From Vitellaria paradoxa (taxonomy: Eukaryota > Streptophyta > Magnoliopsida > Ericales > Sapotaceae): a stretch of DNA of 64,000 nucleotides. Location of the stretch: assembly GCA_019916065.1 (NCBI GenBank), contig CM034233.1, forward strand, positions 43,479,750 to 43,543,749, in the 5' to 3' direction. Both the position numbers and the translations under genes were made by a program. Positions 1 to 11,475 of this stretch are shown one piece after another (within the stretch, counting starts at the first letter, position 1; each line of letters starts with the position of its first letter). The notes under the pieces were generated by a model. It did no database searches. It worked only from the letters and a program-made list of their open reading frames with translations, and was not told where the DNA came from.

Positions 1-1934
1 ATGCATGAGCTAGTGAGGAATTATCACAGAAAGAACATGTCTCCTAGGAGCGCTTTGAAGATAGATTTGATGAAAGCTTTTGACTCAGTATCATGGGATC
101 TCATCCTCGACTCTTTGCAAGCATTCAAATTGCCGAGTAGGATCATCAATTGGATCAAAGCTTGTATCACCTCTCCTCAGTTCTCAATCTCAATGGACGG
201 GACACTAGAAGGCTATTTCCATGGTGCTAGGGGTCTAAGGCAAGGAGACCCGCTATCCCCGTATCTATTCATTATTATTATGGAATTCTTCTCAAGGCTA
301 CTCAACAAGATGGTGAAAGGGAGTAATTTCACTTATCACCCCAAGTGTTTAAACCCTCTCATTAACCATATTTGCTTTGCAGATGACTTGTTCATTCTAT
401 GTACTCCTAATGTCTTCTCTTTTCAAATAGTACATAATGCGCTCAAGGAGTTCCACAAATACTCGGGTCTGCAACCCAATGGCGCCAAAAGCAAAGCCTA
501 CATTTCTGGTATCAAAGATCATGAAAAGCACAACTTATGCTCCATCCTCGGATTCCAACTTGGAGATTTTCCAGTCAAATACTTGGGTGTGCCTTTGGTT
601 TCAACCAAGCTCAAGCATGAAGATTGTAAAGAGTTGATTGACAAGGTTACAAGAAGAGTTAAAAGCTAGACTGCTAAGAACCTATCCTATGCGGGTAGAG
701 TAGTACTCATCAAAGCCATCTTGTTTAGTATACAAGTCTACTGGAGTATGCACTTTGTTTTGCCAAAGAATGTATGCTCGGCCATTGAGCAAGTTCTATG
801 GAGATTCTTGTGGTCCGGTGTGGAACTAAAGCAAAAGGGAAGCAAAGTTGCATGTGAAGAAGTTTGCAAGCCAAAAGAGGAAGGGGGCCTTGGAATAAGA
901 AGGCTTGAAGAATGGAACAAAGCTTCTATGATGAGACATATTTGGGCCTTGTGCACTAAGAAGGATTCTCTTTGGGTGGAATGGTGCTGCTCTTACTTAC
1001 TCAAAGGCAAATGTTTTTGGGAAGCCAGGCCGCCAATGGATTGTTCAAGGACTTGGAGGAAGTTATTAAAACTAAGGGAAATAGCACAAAGGATCTCAAA
1101 GTACAAAATTGGTAAAGGAGACTCTTTATCATTGTGGTATGCAAATTGGCACCCTCTTGGCCCACTCATCCCTAAATATGGTCCAATGATCGCGTATGAT
1201 GCCGGACTACCAAATAATGCCAAAGTCTCAAGAATGGTGAAGAATGGCAAATGGAAGTGGCCTTACCCATGTACATGGGAATTAAGGGAGATCATACTTG
1301 AACATCCACTTGATTACTTCCCTAGCATCAACTTGGATGACAAATTCATTTGGATTGCCTCTCGGAAAGGGGAATACACGGCAGCATCTACATGGAGAGC
1401 CATCCGCGCAAGAAGGAGCAAAGTAAATTGGTGTCGGCTAGTTTGGTACACAAACCATGTTCCTAGATATACCTTCATCCTTTGGCTTGCAATCAAAGGT
1501 AGGCTCAACACTAAAGATCGTATGCTTGGATGGGGATTGAATATCGATCCCTCATGTGTCTTATGTGGTAATGGGCTTAAAACATTGGATCATCTCTTCT
1601 TCCAATGTCCATATGCAGCCGAGTTGAGAACCATAGTAATGGGAAGATGCTTTGTTCAAGAGTCAACCAAACATGGGAAGCCGAAGTTCAATGGGCTTTG
1701 GGGAAGTTTAGTGGGAAGCATTCAAGCAATATACTTTGCAAAACCGTGTGGGCTGCTATGATCTATCACTTATGGGGAGAAAGAAATGCAAGAATCTTCA
1801 AGGCCAAAGCATCCACGGTTACTACCAATGTGAAAAAAATAGAGCAAGTAGTTAGAGCCAAATTCTCAAGTCAATCACTAAACATGGCTAATGTAAATGT
1901 TAATTTAATGCATAGTTGGGGAATCCACATGTAG
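1..1934 (+). pseudogene. LINE ORF2: reverse transcriptase and zf-RVT C-terminus, disrupted
   Basis: The product would copy LINE RNA at the insertion site. Visible in frame 1: KIDLMKAFDSVSWDL, the G-RQGDPLSPYLF box and the catalytic FADD motif (about residues 126-129, HICFADDLFIL). The frame stops at TAG 667-669 and resumes at once with TAKNLSYAGRVVLIKA; family members carry Trp there, so TGG to TAG is the simplest explanation. Frame 1 continues through a zf-RVT-like region (FILWLAIKGRLNTKDRM, then Cys residues in CVLCGN and a His in LDHLFFQCP). The true C-terminus (WAAMIYHLWGERNARIF) lies in frame 3, so a frameshift falls between about 1600 and 1665. The final stop is at 1932-1934. Non-functional as it stands. 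Confidence 0.92.
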
Positions 1935-2033
1935 CTTACTATGTATGTTTTGATTCGGGGGTATGCCTCCTTGATATTGTACATAAACTTTCCCATTAAT
2001 CCAAATACACGCTTACTTACCAAAAAAAAAAAA
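1..2033 (+). mobile_element. L1-type LINE, 3' part, truncated by the window edge
   Basis: This is the 3' end of a plant non-LTR retrotransposon. It has a reverse transcriptase, then a zf-RVT-like C-terminal region, a short 3' UTR and a run of 12 A (2022-2033), which is the usual LINE tail. The element enters from outside the window, so its 5' half (ORF1, endonuclease) is not visible. Just after the A-tail the sequence changes to the long repeat copy A, which the LINE probably truncated or landed beside. No target-site duplication can be checked because the 5' end is missing. Confidence 0.93.
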
Positions 2034-2896
2034 GGTCAAACCTTTGGAGGTAATTCCACTGATTCGTTTGTAAGATTTATTAATTTTTTTATAAATTCAT
2101 AAAAATGTCCCAGAGACCTAGCAATGGCATTTTTGGATTTCTCATACCCAAAAATGGTAGGAGAAAGCATCCTGGTGGTGCCTTCAGGCATTAAGTCAAA
2201 GGATTGGTTGACCCCTTATCCATTTCGGCTTGTTTTGGAGCAGTAATTTTCAAACAAATAGAACTTGGCCCTTGAGAATCCAAATTGAACCAAATTTTAA
2301 CTTGATTGGTTTAATTCTCTCCAAAAAGTACCCAAAATTATGCCAAAGACCTTAGAATCGCCCAAACCTTTGTGGGTGAAACCAAAACTTCGTAAAACAC
2401 TCTGGCTCAGGCCAAAACAGCCTCTAAATCCTTTTTGCCACCAAACACCTTACCAAATAGGTGTTTGGCAAACATTTTTGCATATTTTGATTTGCAAACT
2501 TCTTTGCCCTTTGTGTTTTTGCAAACTTTTTTGCATTTAAGTTTATACAAACTTGTTTGTTCACCTTACTTAGCAAAGAAGGTTGCAAAACAGTTTCTTG
2601 CAAGGATTTTTGCATCCTTTGTCATTTCAAACTTGTTTGCAAAGTGGGGTTCAGTAAAGTTGTTCATTTTTCAAAGATCTTTAAACTTGTTTGATTGTTA
2701 GGTTATACAAACTAGTTTGCCTTCTTTGGTTTTTCAAACTTATTTGCCTATCTTGTTTAGTAAAGAAGATTGCAAAATCGATTTTTTGTGAGGTTTTTTG
2801 GCATCCTTTGTCATTTCAAACTTCTTTACAAAGTTAGGTTTTGCAAAGTTAATTGTAAATTCAAAGTTTTCAAACTTTTTGGCCATCCAAAACTTC

Positions 2897-2906
2897 TATA
2901 AATAGG
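2897..2906 (+). promoter_or_regulatory. TATA box of repeat copy A
   Basis: TATAAATAGG followed by a C/T-rich leader. The same TATAAATAGG occurs at the matching place in copy B (22181-22190), so it is conserved between copies and probably drove transcription of the repeat. Confidence 0.6.
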
Positions 2907-3239
2907 GGGCCTCCCCTCTCATTTTCTCTATCCCCATTCGACTTCTCTCATTTCCTCTCCCTTGTACCTAACCATTCCAAGGTGTTTCTAAGGTAGTTCA
3001 GAGGAATTTCAAGCCTTCTCTCTAGTTTTTCAAAGCTCAGCATAATTTTCTTTCCTTAGAAAACTTTACTTTATTTTTCAAATTCAATTTGTTTCCATAA
3101 TTAGAATATAATTGTTTTAATTGTGTAAATATAATTCTTTGTCAATGATAGGTATTAGGATCATAATTCAAAATCAAGTTATGCCCGAAGTATGATATTA
3201 ACCAAATATACCTGAAACAATTTTGCAAAATTTAAACAT

Positions 3240-3600
3240 CATTCATTTATCATGCCCATATCATAGCAGCATTCCATACCATGCTATTACATCATTTTGC
3301 CATGCCATACTATCACATTACCATGCTAGGGCATGTTAGATATCATATTCGCCATGCCATGTCATATACGCTATGTTATACAATGTTACTGTCATCTTAT
3401 ACCATGTTTACATGTCATATTGCCATATTATGCCATGTTATACCATGCTATGATCATGTTAAGTCCTGTTACCATGCTTATTCACCATCCCATATCATAA
3501 TATAACATGCTAGGACATTATTCACTATGTTAGCACATGCTTTGACATGCCATGTATCATGTTCTGATATACTGGCACATGCTTTGACATGCTAGAACAC
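3240..3600. repeat. Degenerate CCATGCC / ACATGC tract in copy A
   Basis: About 360 bp built from short interspersed words such as CCATGCCAT, ATCATG, ACCATG and ACATGCT, without one fixed period. Equivalent tracts are at 22500-22790 and 30780-30920 in copy B, where they were one tract before the copia element landed in it. Many words are near-palindromic (CATG). Confidence 0.7.
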
Positions 3601-4039
3601 ACTCAAACATGCAAACACACACCCACTATAGTTAACACAAACTTCAAAATCAATTACTTATCAATACAGAGCATTCATTTCAGCAGCTCTAGAGACTGGG
3701 AATGACTTAGGATTGGCTAAGCTGATGAGTTATAAACATGACATCCCTTAGATATATCTGACATGCATTCTTGAATTTCCATCCATGATAGAATATAAGT
3801 TATCCTCATATTCAATATACCTACACCTGATCATAGAAATTGCATCACTCACATCACATTAGGTTCCTAGGCCCCTCACATGGACTTAATTATCATCCCT
3901 AGGAACTGAGCTCTCGATCTAAGCTAAGTTCCATTTCTGATGGACGGTCATTCACCTGCGCTATGCACATCCTTGGAAGTTCAGCTCCTCATCAGAGTGA
4001 AGCCCCTTCATCCAATTAGGCACCAAGCACCAACTCTCT

Positions 4040-4530
4040 CTTTGTCTAAAGTTAAGCTCCTTGCCTTCCATAGTTAGACACCAAGTGCCAACTATCTCTT
4101 TGTCTAGAGCCAAGCTCATTTTCTTCCACAGTTAGGTGCTGAGTGCTATCTTTTTGTCTGGAGCTGAGCTCCTTTCTTTCCCTAGTTAGGCGCCAAGTGC
4201 CAACTATCATTTTATCTGGAGCTAAGCTCCTTTTCTTCTCTAGTTAGGCACCAAGTGCCAACGATCCCTTTGTCTGGAGCCATGCTCCACCCCTTCCCTA
4301 GTTAGGTGCCAAATGCAAACTATCCTCCTGTCTAGAATAAGTTCCTTTCTTTCTTTAATTAGGCACCAAGCACCAACAATCTCCTTCTCTGGAGCCAAGC
4401 TCCTTTTTTCCCTTAGTTAGGTGCCAAGTGCAAGCTATTTTTTTGTCTGGAGCCAAATTCCTTTCCTTCTTTAGTTAGGCGTCAAGCGCTAACTATCTCC
4501 TTGTTTGGAGTTAAGCTCCTTTCCATAAAT
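4040..4530 (+). repeat. Minisatellite, about 58-60 bp unit, in copy A
   Basis: Around eight diverged units of TTGTCTGGAGCYAAGCTCCT plus a C/T-rich spacer and TTAGGCRCCAAGTGCCAACT. Successive TGTCT starts are roughly 55-59 bp apart. Each unit holds two small hairpin-like words (GGAGC-AAGCTCC and GGCGCCAAGTGCC). Looser copies continue at 4920-5130, and copy B has a shorter version at 31800-32060. Not a CRISPR: there are no constant repeats with unique spacers. Confidence 0.8.
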
Positions 4531-4539
4531 CACCTTACT

Positions 4540-4900
4540 AAGCGCTACGTAAACTTGATCCCTTAATGGGGTACGTAGCAGCTCAAGCAGAAGGCTTGAG
4601 CTCAGTCATCCTAATGTCAAATGCTAACTTAGAGCTAAGTATTACATCCTTAAACCTTCACAACTCAATTATAACTCTGTTATAGAGCTATGTAGACTTG
4701 ATCCCTTAATGAGGTACATAGGCAGCTCGAGCAGAGGGCTTGAGTCCGATTATCCCAGTGTTAAATGCTGACTTAGAGCTAAGCTCTATACTTACCCCAT
4801 AGTCCATCTCAGGTAAAGCTACGTAGACCTAATCCCTTAATTGGGTAAATGGGTAGCTCAAGTAGAAGGCTTGAGTCCAGTTATCATAACGCGAGGCATA
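4540..4900 (+). repeat. Tandem repeat, about 130-140 bp unit, in copy A
   Basis: Three diverged units, each with CTACGTAGACTTGATCCCTT, then GGTACGTAGGCAGCT and a GGCTTGAG word, with the TTGATC part at about 4555, 4698 and 4829. Further single copies are at about 5480 and 5650, and in copy B at about 32420. The inverse form is at about 33970-34010 in copy C. Confidence 0.7.
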
Positions 4901-5945
4901 ACCCTAGAACTAGGACCTTTTCCTAGCTAAACATAAGGTGTTAGCTGTCTCATCTCTTATTTGAGTGAGACTCCTTTCTCTAGTTAACCATTTTCTTATT
5001 ATGTGCTAAGCGTTAATTGTCTTTTCCCTAGTGGAGCAAGGCTTTTTTTTTTTTTAGTTACGTGCTAGGCACTAACTATTCTCTATCATTTGGAGCTAGG
5101 CTTCATTTTCCAGTTAAGCACAACGTGCTAAATTATCTTTTATCATCCAGAGCGAAGCCCTCTTCCCAAGTTATATGTAAGGTGTTAACTTCCATTTCAG
5201 CCTCAAAACTAAGCTTCTACAATACAAAGATGATTACTCCCAAATCCATACTTAGAGCTAGGCTCTTTCTTTTCCCCATCCTATATCAGAAGCAAGGCTC
5301 CTTCACACATAGTACTGACTCTATCACCCATCCTTGTATATACTTAGCCTACCTTGGCTAATGATGAGGCTCACTATGCCTGAGGCCAGTCAACTTGTCA
5401 TTCAAGACATTTTGATCACACTTGTATTTACTAATACACATTAAGATATCATACTCACACTAGGCACTATTCTAGAGCTACATTGACCTGATCGCTTAGA
5501 AGGATATGTAGACAACTCGAGCAGATAGCTTGAGTGCAATCTCTACGGTCTTTATAGACCATCTATGCAAAGCGTAACACACACTTGGACCGAGGCTCCC
5601 ACACACATCTATCATCACATAAACACTTAGTTCGGACCACCTTAGGTCTAAACTACGTTGACCTAATCCTTTCACAAGATACATAAATAGCTTGAGTCCG
5701 ATCACATTAGTCTTCATAGACCATATCTATTCTCATCACACACATACACTCTTGTATAAGGATTACATAAGTCATCACACCTTAGTCTAACTTACATTTA
5801 GATTCAAACCAGTATATAGAACCCCCTAGGATATATCACTACCATATAAGTAGACATTACATTACACTTGCACACACGAGCTAAACTCGACTACCCTATA
5901 TTTCAAATATCATATGTATTTAGGGTTGTATGCTATTTTATCATT

Positions 5946-6610
5946 GTTTTGATTCACATGAAAGTGGACGATGGTTGAGTATACGCCTATTGATTGGTAG
6001 TTGCATCGGATCTGGTTATGACCATGAAAACAATGAGATCGTCATTCCCACAAAAAGTGCCAACTGATAATGTATTAAATTTGTATCCCACACCAGGATC
6101 ACGTGCAACTATCCTCCAACGTGGATCACTGATTCTGTCTTGGAACACTGGCATGGTGCCTGCTAAAGAATCTCTATTACTCAAGTTAGCATTGATTTTG
6201 TATTAATTTTGGCAGAGTTTCGGTATAATAATGTCATACCTTATGAAATCAATAGAATCCTCTTTATATAGGTGTTGGCTTGGAGAAATCTTCGGATTGT
6301 ATTTAATTGGAAGGGCATAATTTTTGGAAATGGATGTCTACACAATTATGGGATATCCGGGGACCCCATAATTGTTGCCACCAGTTACGAGATGGACAGT
6401 TATTGACAATTTGGTAAGGACCTTTGATTTGCAGGAAAATCTCAGAGTATTTCATAATAGGGCTTTAGAGCTTGGTTAGGATAGATTGATCGGGCAAACA
6501 ACCGATCAAAGGATCACCAACTAGCATGTCTGGTGTCTAACCAACCATATTTGACGGACTTGGGCCTTTCTAGAAGGTAATTTGGCTAGTCGAGAATCAC
6601 TTTCGTCAAC
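5946..6610 (-). promoter_or_regulatory. Unassigned block with a minus-strand TATA box
   Basis: Past the end of copy A the sequence holds CCTATATAAAGA on the minus strand (6261-6272), followed downstream on that strand by about 270 bp of moderate base composition with no ORF. It could be a solo LTR promoter and leader, or the 5' end of a degraded element. No terminal repeats were found, so the boundaries are only approximate. Confidence 0.3.
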
Positions 6611-7708
6611 ATGAAAAATAAAGAATTAAAGGAACATAACCTTAAATTATTGCAAATTAAATTCTAAAATCTTAATTTAAATTGAAATAATACTAGAACT
6701 AAAATTAAAATGGAAGTAGGAACTACAGACTGAAGGATAATTTTCAAACAAAAAAATATAACTAAACTATTATATTTGAGCAGATAAGCTGGAAACTTGA
6801 AAAACTAAAAATGAAGAATTAAAATCTAAACTAGAAGTAAACCCTACTACTACTCTACTCTAATCTACTCCTATTGCTTGTGTTTTCTTCTTTTGTCAAT
6901 ATGCTTTACTTAGGTGTGGGTGAGGGAATTAGAGATTTGGAAGAATTAGAACTTCTCACAGGAACTGCCACAGCTATGTATAAATATATATTATGTATTT
7001 ATCTTTTTCAACCACCTTAAATCCTTCTTATCTCTTGATTATTTGACTTAATCTTGCCTCTATTTGAATTAGAAGTTGGGTGGAAATGGGTTTCTTGATA
7101 TAATCAATTTATTATCAATTTATTTACACTAGCTAATAAGAAAATCAATAAGAACTTGCATACGGTGTCTGGACAGCCATAGACATTAGGATGCCCTGAG
7201 GAATTGTGATGTCAAGATAGCTTGCTAATGGGGCTATTAGGACACTTACAAGTATTTGGACACCCACTCTTTTTTTTCTTCTTTATTTTCATCATGCACC
7301 AAAAAGAACATAAAAGAAAAGGAAAAATGACAAAATGATAAAAAAGAAATAATTTATTTTACAATTATATTATTAGATAATATTGTAATTTATTAATTAC
7401 TAATTTAACTATTTTACTAATTAAAATATTATAATAAATTAATTTACTAGTTAACATAAATTTATGACTAAAATCACTAATATAACCTAGATATATACAT
7501 AATTTTAATAATTTAGCGACTAAATGATTACATTTTAAGAGTATCATAGCCTAATACCTAAATCCTAACTTTGTTCCATCGCTACATATGGCCAAATGAT
7601 GACGTGGGGTGAAAACAACCTAATCAATTCTATAAAATTGAGAGGATGGAGTCATCACCTAATAATTTTAAAGGATTTTCTTGCTAGGAAACCTAAAATT
7701 TCAATTAG
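6611..7708. other. AT-rich stretch with no recognisable gene
   Basis: Strongly AT-rich sequence with no supported coding region or terminal repeats. A very AT-rich low-complexity part lies at 7300-7550. It abuts the left LTR of the gag-only gypsy element and is probably old intergenic or decayed repeat DNA. Confidence 0.5.
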
Positions 7709-7714
7709 TGTGCA

Positions 7715-10061
7715 CGTTGCACCATGGGTTTCATAACCTAAGTTGTGAACAATAGTTGTATACAATCACATAATCCTATAAAAAATCAGAGCCAAATCAC
7801 AACTAGAGAAAAATATAGTATATTATAACTAAAACAATAACACAAATAAGTAACAATTATCACTGGGCACATTGCTCCAAAATATATAAATAAGGGCTTA
7901 ACTAGCCCAATACAACCCCATCGAAATAACAAAAATAAACATATACAACTTGCCACTTTGTCGAGGGCACAAAATCATATAATTGTCTCATTTAGTTATT
8001 ATATCAAAATCTTATTTTTATATATGATCATCACCAGTCTTATTACAACTATTATATTAAGTCTTACATCTAATGATTGCCAACTTATTTATCATATCAC
8101 ATCAATAATCTCAATAAGACGTGTGAAAACACACAACATCATTATTAATTACACATCACCCAGACTCATCTCCAACACATGTACGCATAAACACATATGG
8201 GTAGGTACTCTACAAGCTTAGCCCATGGCCACACTACCCAATTCCTATCACACCATTGTAGATTTTAGTGTCACTAAGATAGTCAATACGCCATTGTAGG
8301 TATCTGCATCGCTAAGATATTCAATATGCTTTGTGGGATACTAGTCCACTAGAAATGATAACTAACACTATGCGGGCTTAGGTACTTTTAACCCCTAGGT
8401 ATGAACACCTACTATTTTAACAGGACCTTCCTAACCAAAAAAAAAAAACTCACACACCCCACATAGCGTACCATCATAATCCATACAAAATAGGACACAA
8501 CATCCAACTCATTATCACAATCGTAATCTATGTTTAACAGGACATCATAGTCCAATACAAATCTCATTAGTGGGAATCTAAGTTCTAACACATATCACAA
8601 TAGGACATCATAGTCTTATGTAGGACATGTAGTCCCAAATCATTATCTCATTGCATACTATAATCAACAACATTAATATCATCATCATTATCTTTTATCA
8701 AGACCTTTTTAATTTCACTTTATCATTATCAAATTTCAAATTAAAATATTTCTTTTGAAATAATTTTAGAAAAAATAGATCTCATTCCTTTGAAAACCTC
8801 TTCCTTTTTTTGAAAACATTTTAAGAAAAATAAGTAGGGATTCTCTATCAGTAAGCTGTGAGTAGCTAACTATAGTTGATGCACACAGGAAGTATCAAGT
8901 CAGGATCATGCATGCACAAGGCAAAGCCTCATGTGCACAAGAAGGCGACGTGTGCTCATGAAACCAAATTTCGAGTGCACAAAAACCATTCAAACTAGGT
9001 TGTGTGCACAGGGACTCCTTTCTTGTGCACATAGGGAGCCAAAAAATAGGTTGTACACTCAACTGACAAATAGGGTGTGCAAGACAGACCTCTTACACTA
9101 GCAAGCTATCATGCTTAATTTTTTGCTTCTAATTATCTAAATCTAATTCATTCATTTCCCCACTATTTTATCCCATGTTTATGTTCAATTTTAGTCCTTA
9201 ATGATATATGAATATAACCATATTATCAATTTCTCACAACACCAAGTGTGTAACAAGATTGTAAGTTACTATTCATCGCTTTCTTCCTCGGCTCACATAT
9301 ATATATGTAAAACAATTATATCAACTACACAATCAAGCATAGATCATACAATATACATGCCATAAGCATTAAAATAATCAAAATATAACAAGAAATCACA
9401 ATCCCCTACCTCAAATTGCTCAGGAGAAGAAGAAAAAGACTAGGGAAAAGCTCGAGAATGCTAGAAACTAACAATGATCAACTCAACCACCCAACGCCAA
9501 ACCAACACTCTTCACACCCTCAACTCAAATCTAATTTTACTTTAGAAATAAAGAGAAAGGTCAATTTGGTATGGAACTCTCCCTTACTAACTCACCTCTT
9601 ACCCTTTGGTTTAATAGTCAATGGCCGAATACACCCATATATATATAACCCAAGAATTCTTCAAGATGATGGAAACGGAAGCAAGTGGTTGAGGTGACCA
9701 TTTCTGGTGAGGCTAGTAACCTGGGCTAGGCAAAGGGTGCAACATTTAATGAAAAGTGAGATGTCAGCCAAAAACCTAAAAAAGAAAGATGCAACTTACG
9801 CAACACATTAGATAAACCGTGCACATAGGGAAAGAAGGATCATGTAGATGGGCAAGGTGCTCACTCGAGGAGAAACTATTGGTGCGCACGAGAAAGATAA
9901 GACCCAAAATCATGACCAAACTCCAACACAACCAATTCTAGACTAGGAATTGAGCAATCGAGTCAACATACACATTAGATTGATCACATAAGATTGCATG
10001 TTAAGCCATAACTCAATTCATCACAAATAAAATAATATATAAAAAAACATAAGTCAATACA
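7715..10061 (-). repeat. 3' LTR (left copy) of the gag-only gypsy element
   Basis: Matches the right LTR throughout. Shared words include AAGGGCTTAACTAGCCC-type text near 7890 and the GTGCAC-rich part at 8875-9090. It ends in CAATACA at 10061, directly before the polypurine tract. The left end is diverged: TGCACC or TGTGCA is found where the right copy starts TGTGATGTCCC. Confidence 0.82.
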
Positions 10062-10080
10062 TTCTCCCTTCCCTTAAAAA
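10062..10080 (-). promoter_or_regulatory. Polypurine tract of the gag-only element
   Basis: Read on the minus strand it is TTTTTAAGGGAAGGGAGAA directly before the LTR, the expected primer for plus-strand DNA synthesis in LTR retrotransposons. Confidence 0.75.
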
Positions 10081-10699
10081 TTATTATCCTTGAAAATGAA
10101 ATAATAAGTAAATATAGATAATACCTTTCAAAAAAAAAATAAATATATATAAGGATACTAACATAGACACCTTGCCACCTGCATTGAGGTGAACACCACA
10201 ACATCTTAAACTAACACCCCAACCATGGTCCAAATCATAAATCATGCATAAGAAAATCATACAGACAATACTATGGAATTCCCTCAAAACATAATCCAAG
10301 AGAAATAGATGTAATGTCAAGAACTAAATTTAAATAAATATATCTCCAACCGTCATAGACCCTAGTGGCCCCCCTGTTGTGCTACAGTATACACTCTCCC
10401 CTATGTCATAACAGCTGGCCCACTACCCCTATCCTTGCTGGCAACCCACTAGGAACTCCCCTCTACTGTAGCTATACCCCATTCTGAACCACCTACTAAT
10501 TCTATTGGGCTCATTCCCCATTCTATGTGCCACTCTAAAAAGGCATCTAAACTAATGTCGTCTCTACCATTCTACCACCTTGTACAAACTAATGTGTCTG
10601 TACTACACCACATTCTCTTTGCCCCTGCAGCTAAAATCGCTGAATGTGACCCTGTTGGCCGCATATAAAATCTTGTCTCCATCCTCTATCCATAACCAA

Positions 10700-11048
10700 C
10701 TTATGCCCCCTTAAATGGGCATTCAAAATCCCTATGTTCTACTTGCTTGCAATTATAACAAGTATAGGTTATTTAAGAATAAAACCATGTTATGCCTACC
10801 TGTCTAATACCAAAACTTCCCCAAAACTATACCTAACTCCCTACAGAACTATTTATGTCTCTTCTACTACAACATTCCTGTTGAACTACTACACCCCAGT
10901 TTGCTTACGCATTGAGATCCTTCTCAATTGCTATAGAACGATCAAGGAGAACCACAAAATCTGTTAACCCTAAAGCCAATATCTTGCCTCTAATTATAGG
11001 CCACAATCCTCTTTCAAATCTTCGATACTTATAACAGGTCATTGATAT
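10700..11048 (-). pseudogene. Gag C-terminal part with CCHC zinc knuckle
   Basis: Minus-strand sequence next to the hAT encodes a gag segment (RRFERGLWPIIRGKIL, then LDRSIAIEKDL). After a stop codon, a complete zinc knuckle follows at 10719-10760: CYNCKQVEHRDFEC, which fits C-x2-C-x4-H-x4-C. Such knuckles bind the element's RNA during packaging. The N-terminal gag half lies on the far side of the hAT. The frame is broken by stops. Confidence 0.78.
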
Positions 11049-11190
11049 TAGTGATGGAAAAGGGCTGGGTCGGGCCCGACTCACCCCTTGACCCGGGGCT
11101 GACCCGACCCTTGGCCGACCCTCCCCAGCCGCACTTCCTAATTTTCGGGTCAGGCCAGGGTCACCAATCCCCGCCCCTGACCGCCCCAAC
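11049..11190. repeat. Left terminal and GC-rich subterminal region of the hAT
   Basis: Terminal inverted repeat followed by clustered GGGTCGGGCCCGAC and GACCCGACCC words, sharply more GC-rich than the surroundings. The matching right region is about 14035-14266. In hAT elements such subterminal repeats are known transposase-binding sites; that role here is inferred. Confidence 0.7.
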
Positions 11191-11475
11191 TAACGCAACT
11201 TTTTTTTAATTTTTTAAAGTAAATAAAATACAAAATAAAACTCAACCAAACACATTAAAATAATTATTGACAAAAATTAAATTTATTAAACAACAAGCAA
11301 TTGCATAATTAACATTAAATTTAAAATAACAATTTACAATTGTTGCATTATAAGAAAAAAATAAATGATATAGTAATAAATATGTACATCACTTCACGTC
11401 TTACATATCCTAACTAGGTTGACACGTATAAGAGTGACTATCATTTGCAAATATTACTCTATTAATACATCACTA

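Larger units (their letters stand above)
2041..5945 (+). repeat. Long LTR-like repeat, copy A
   Basis: This block is repeated, diverged, at 21480-22790 plus 30774-33290 (copy B, same strand) and in inverse at about 33450-36250 (copy C). Shared landmarks in order are: a segment near 2150-2260, a TATA box (2897-2906), a degenerate CCATGCC tract (3240-3600), GAATGACTTAGGATTGGCTA near 3700, a minisatellite (4040-4530), and a tail near 5800-5945 with ATATAGAACCCCCTAGG. It has no coding capacity. The promoter-plus-long-leader layout and the retroelement-rich setting suggest an LTR/leader of a Ty3/gypsy element, perhaps Tat/Ogre-like, but I found no primer-binding site or internal domain to prove it. 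Confidence 0.6.

Noticed and set aside
3281..3505. His/Tyr/Met-rich 74-codon ORF
   Set aside because: It is produced by the CATG-rich word tract of the repeat and is not conserved in copy B.
4040..4530. Regularly spaced repeats resembling a CRISPR array
   Set aside because: The units are diverged along their whole length, with no constant repeat alternating with unique spacers, and the context is a plant retroelement repeat.
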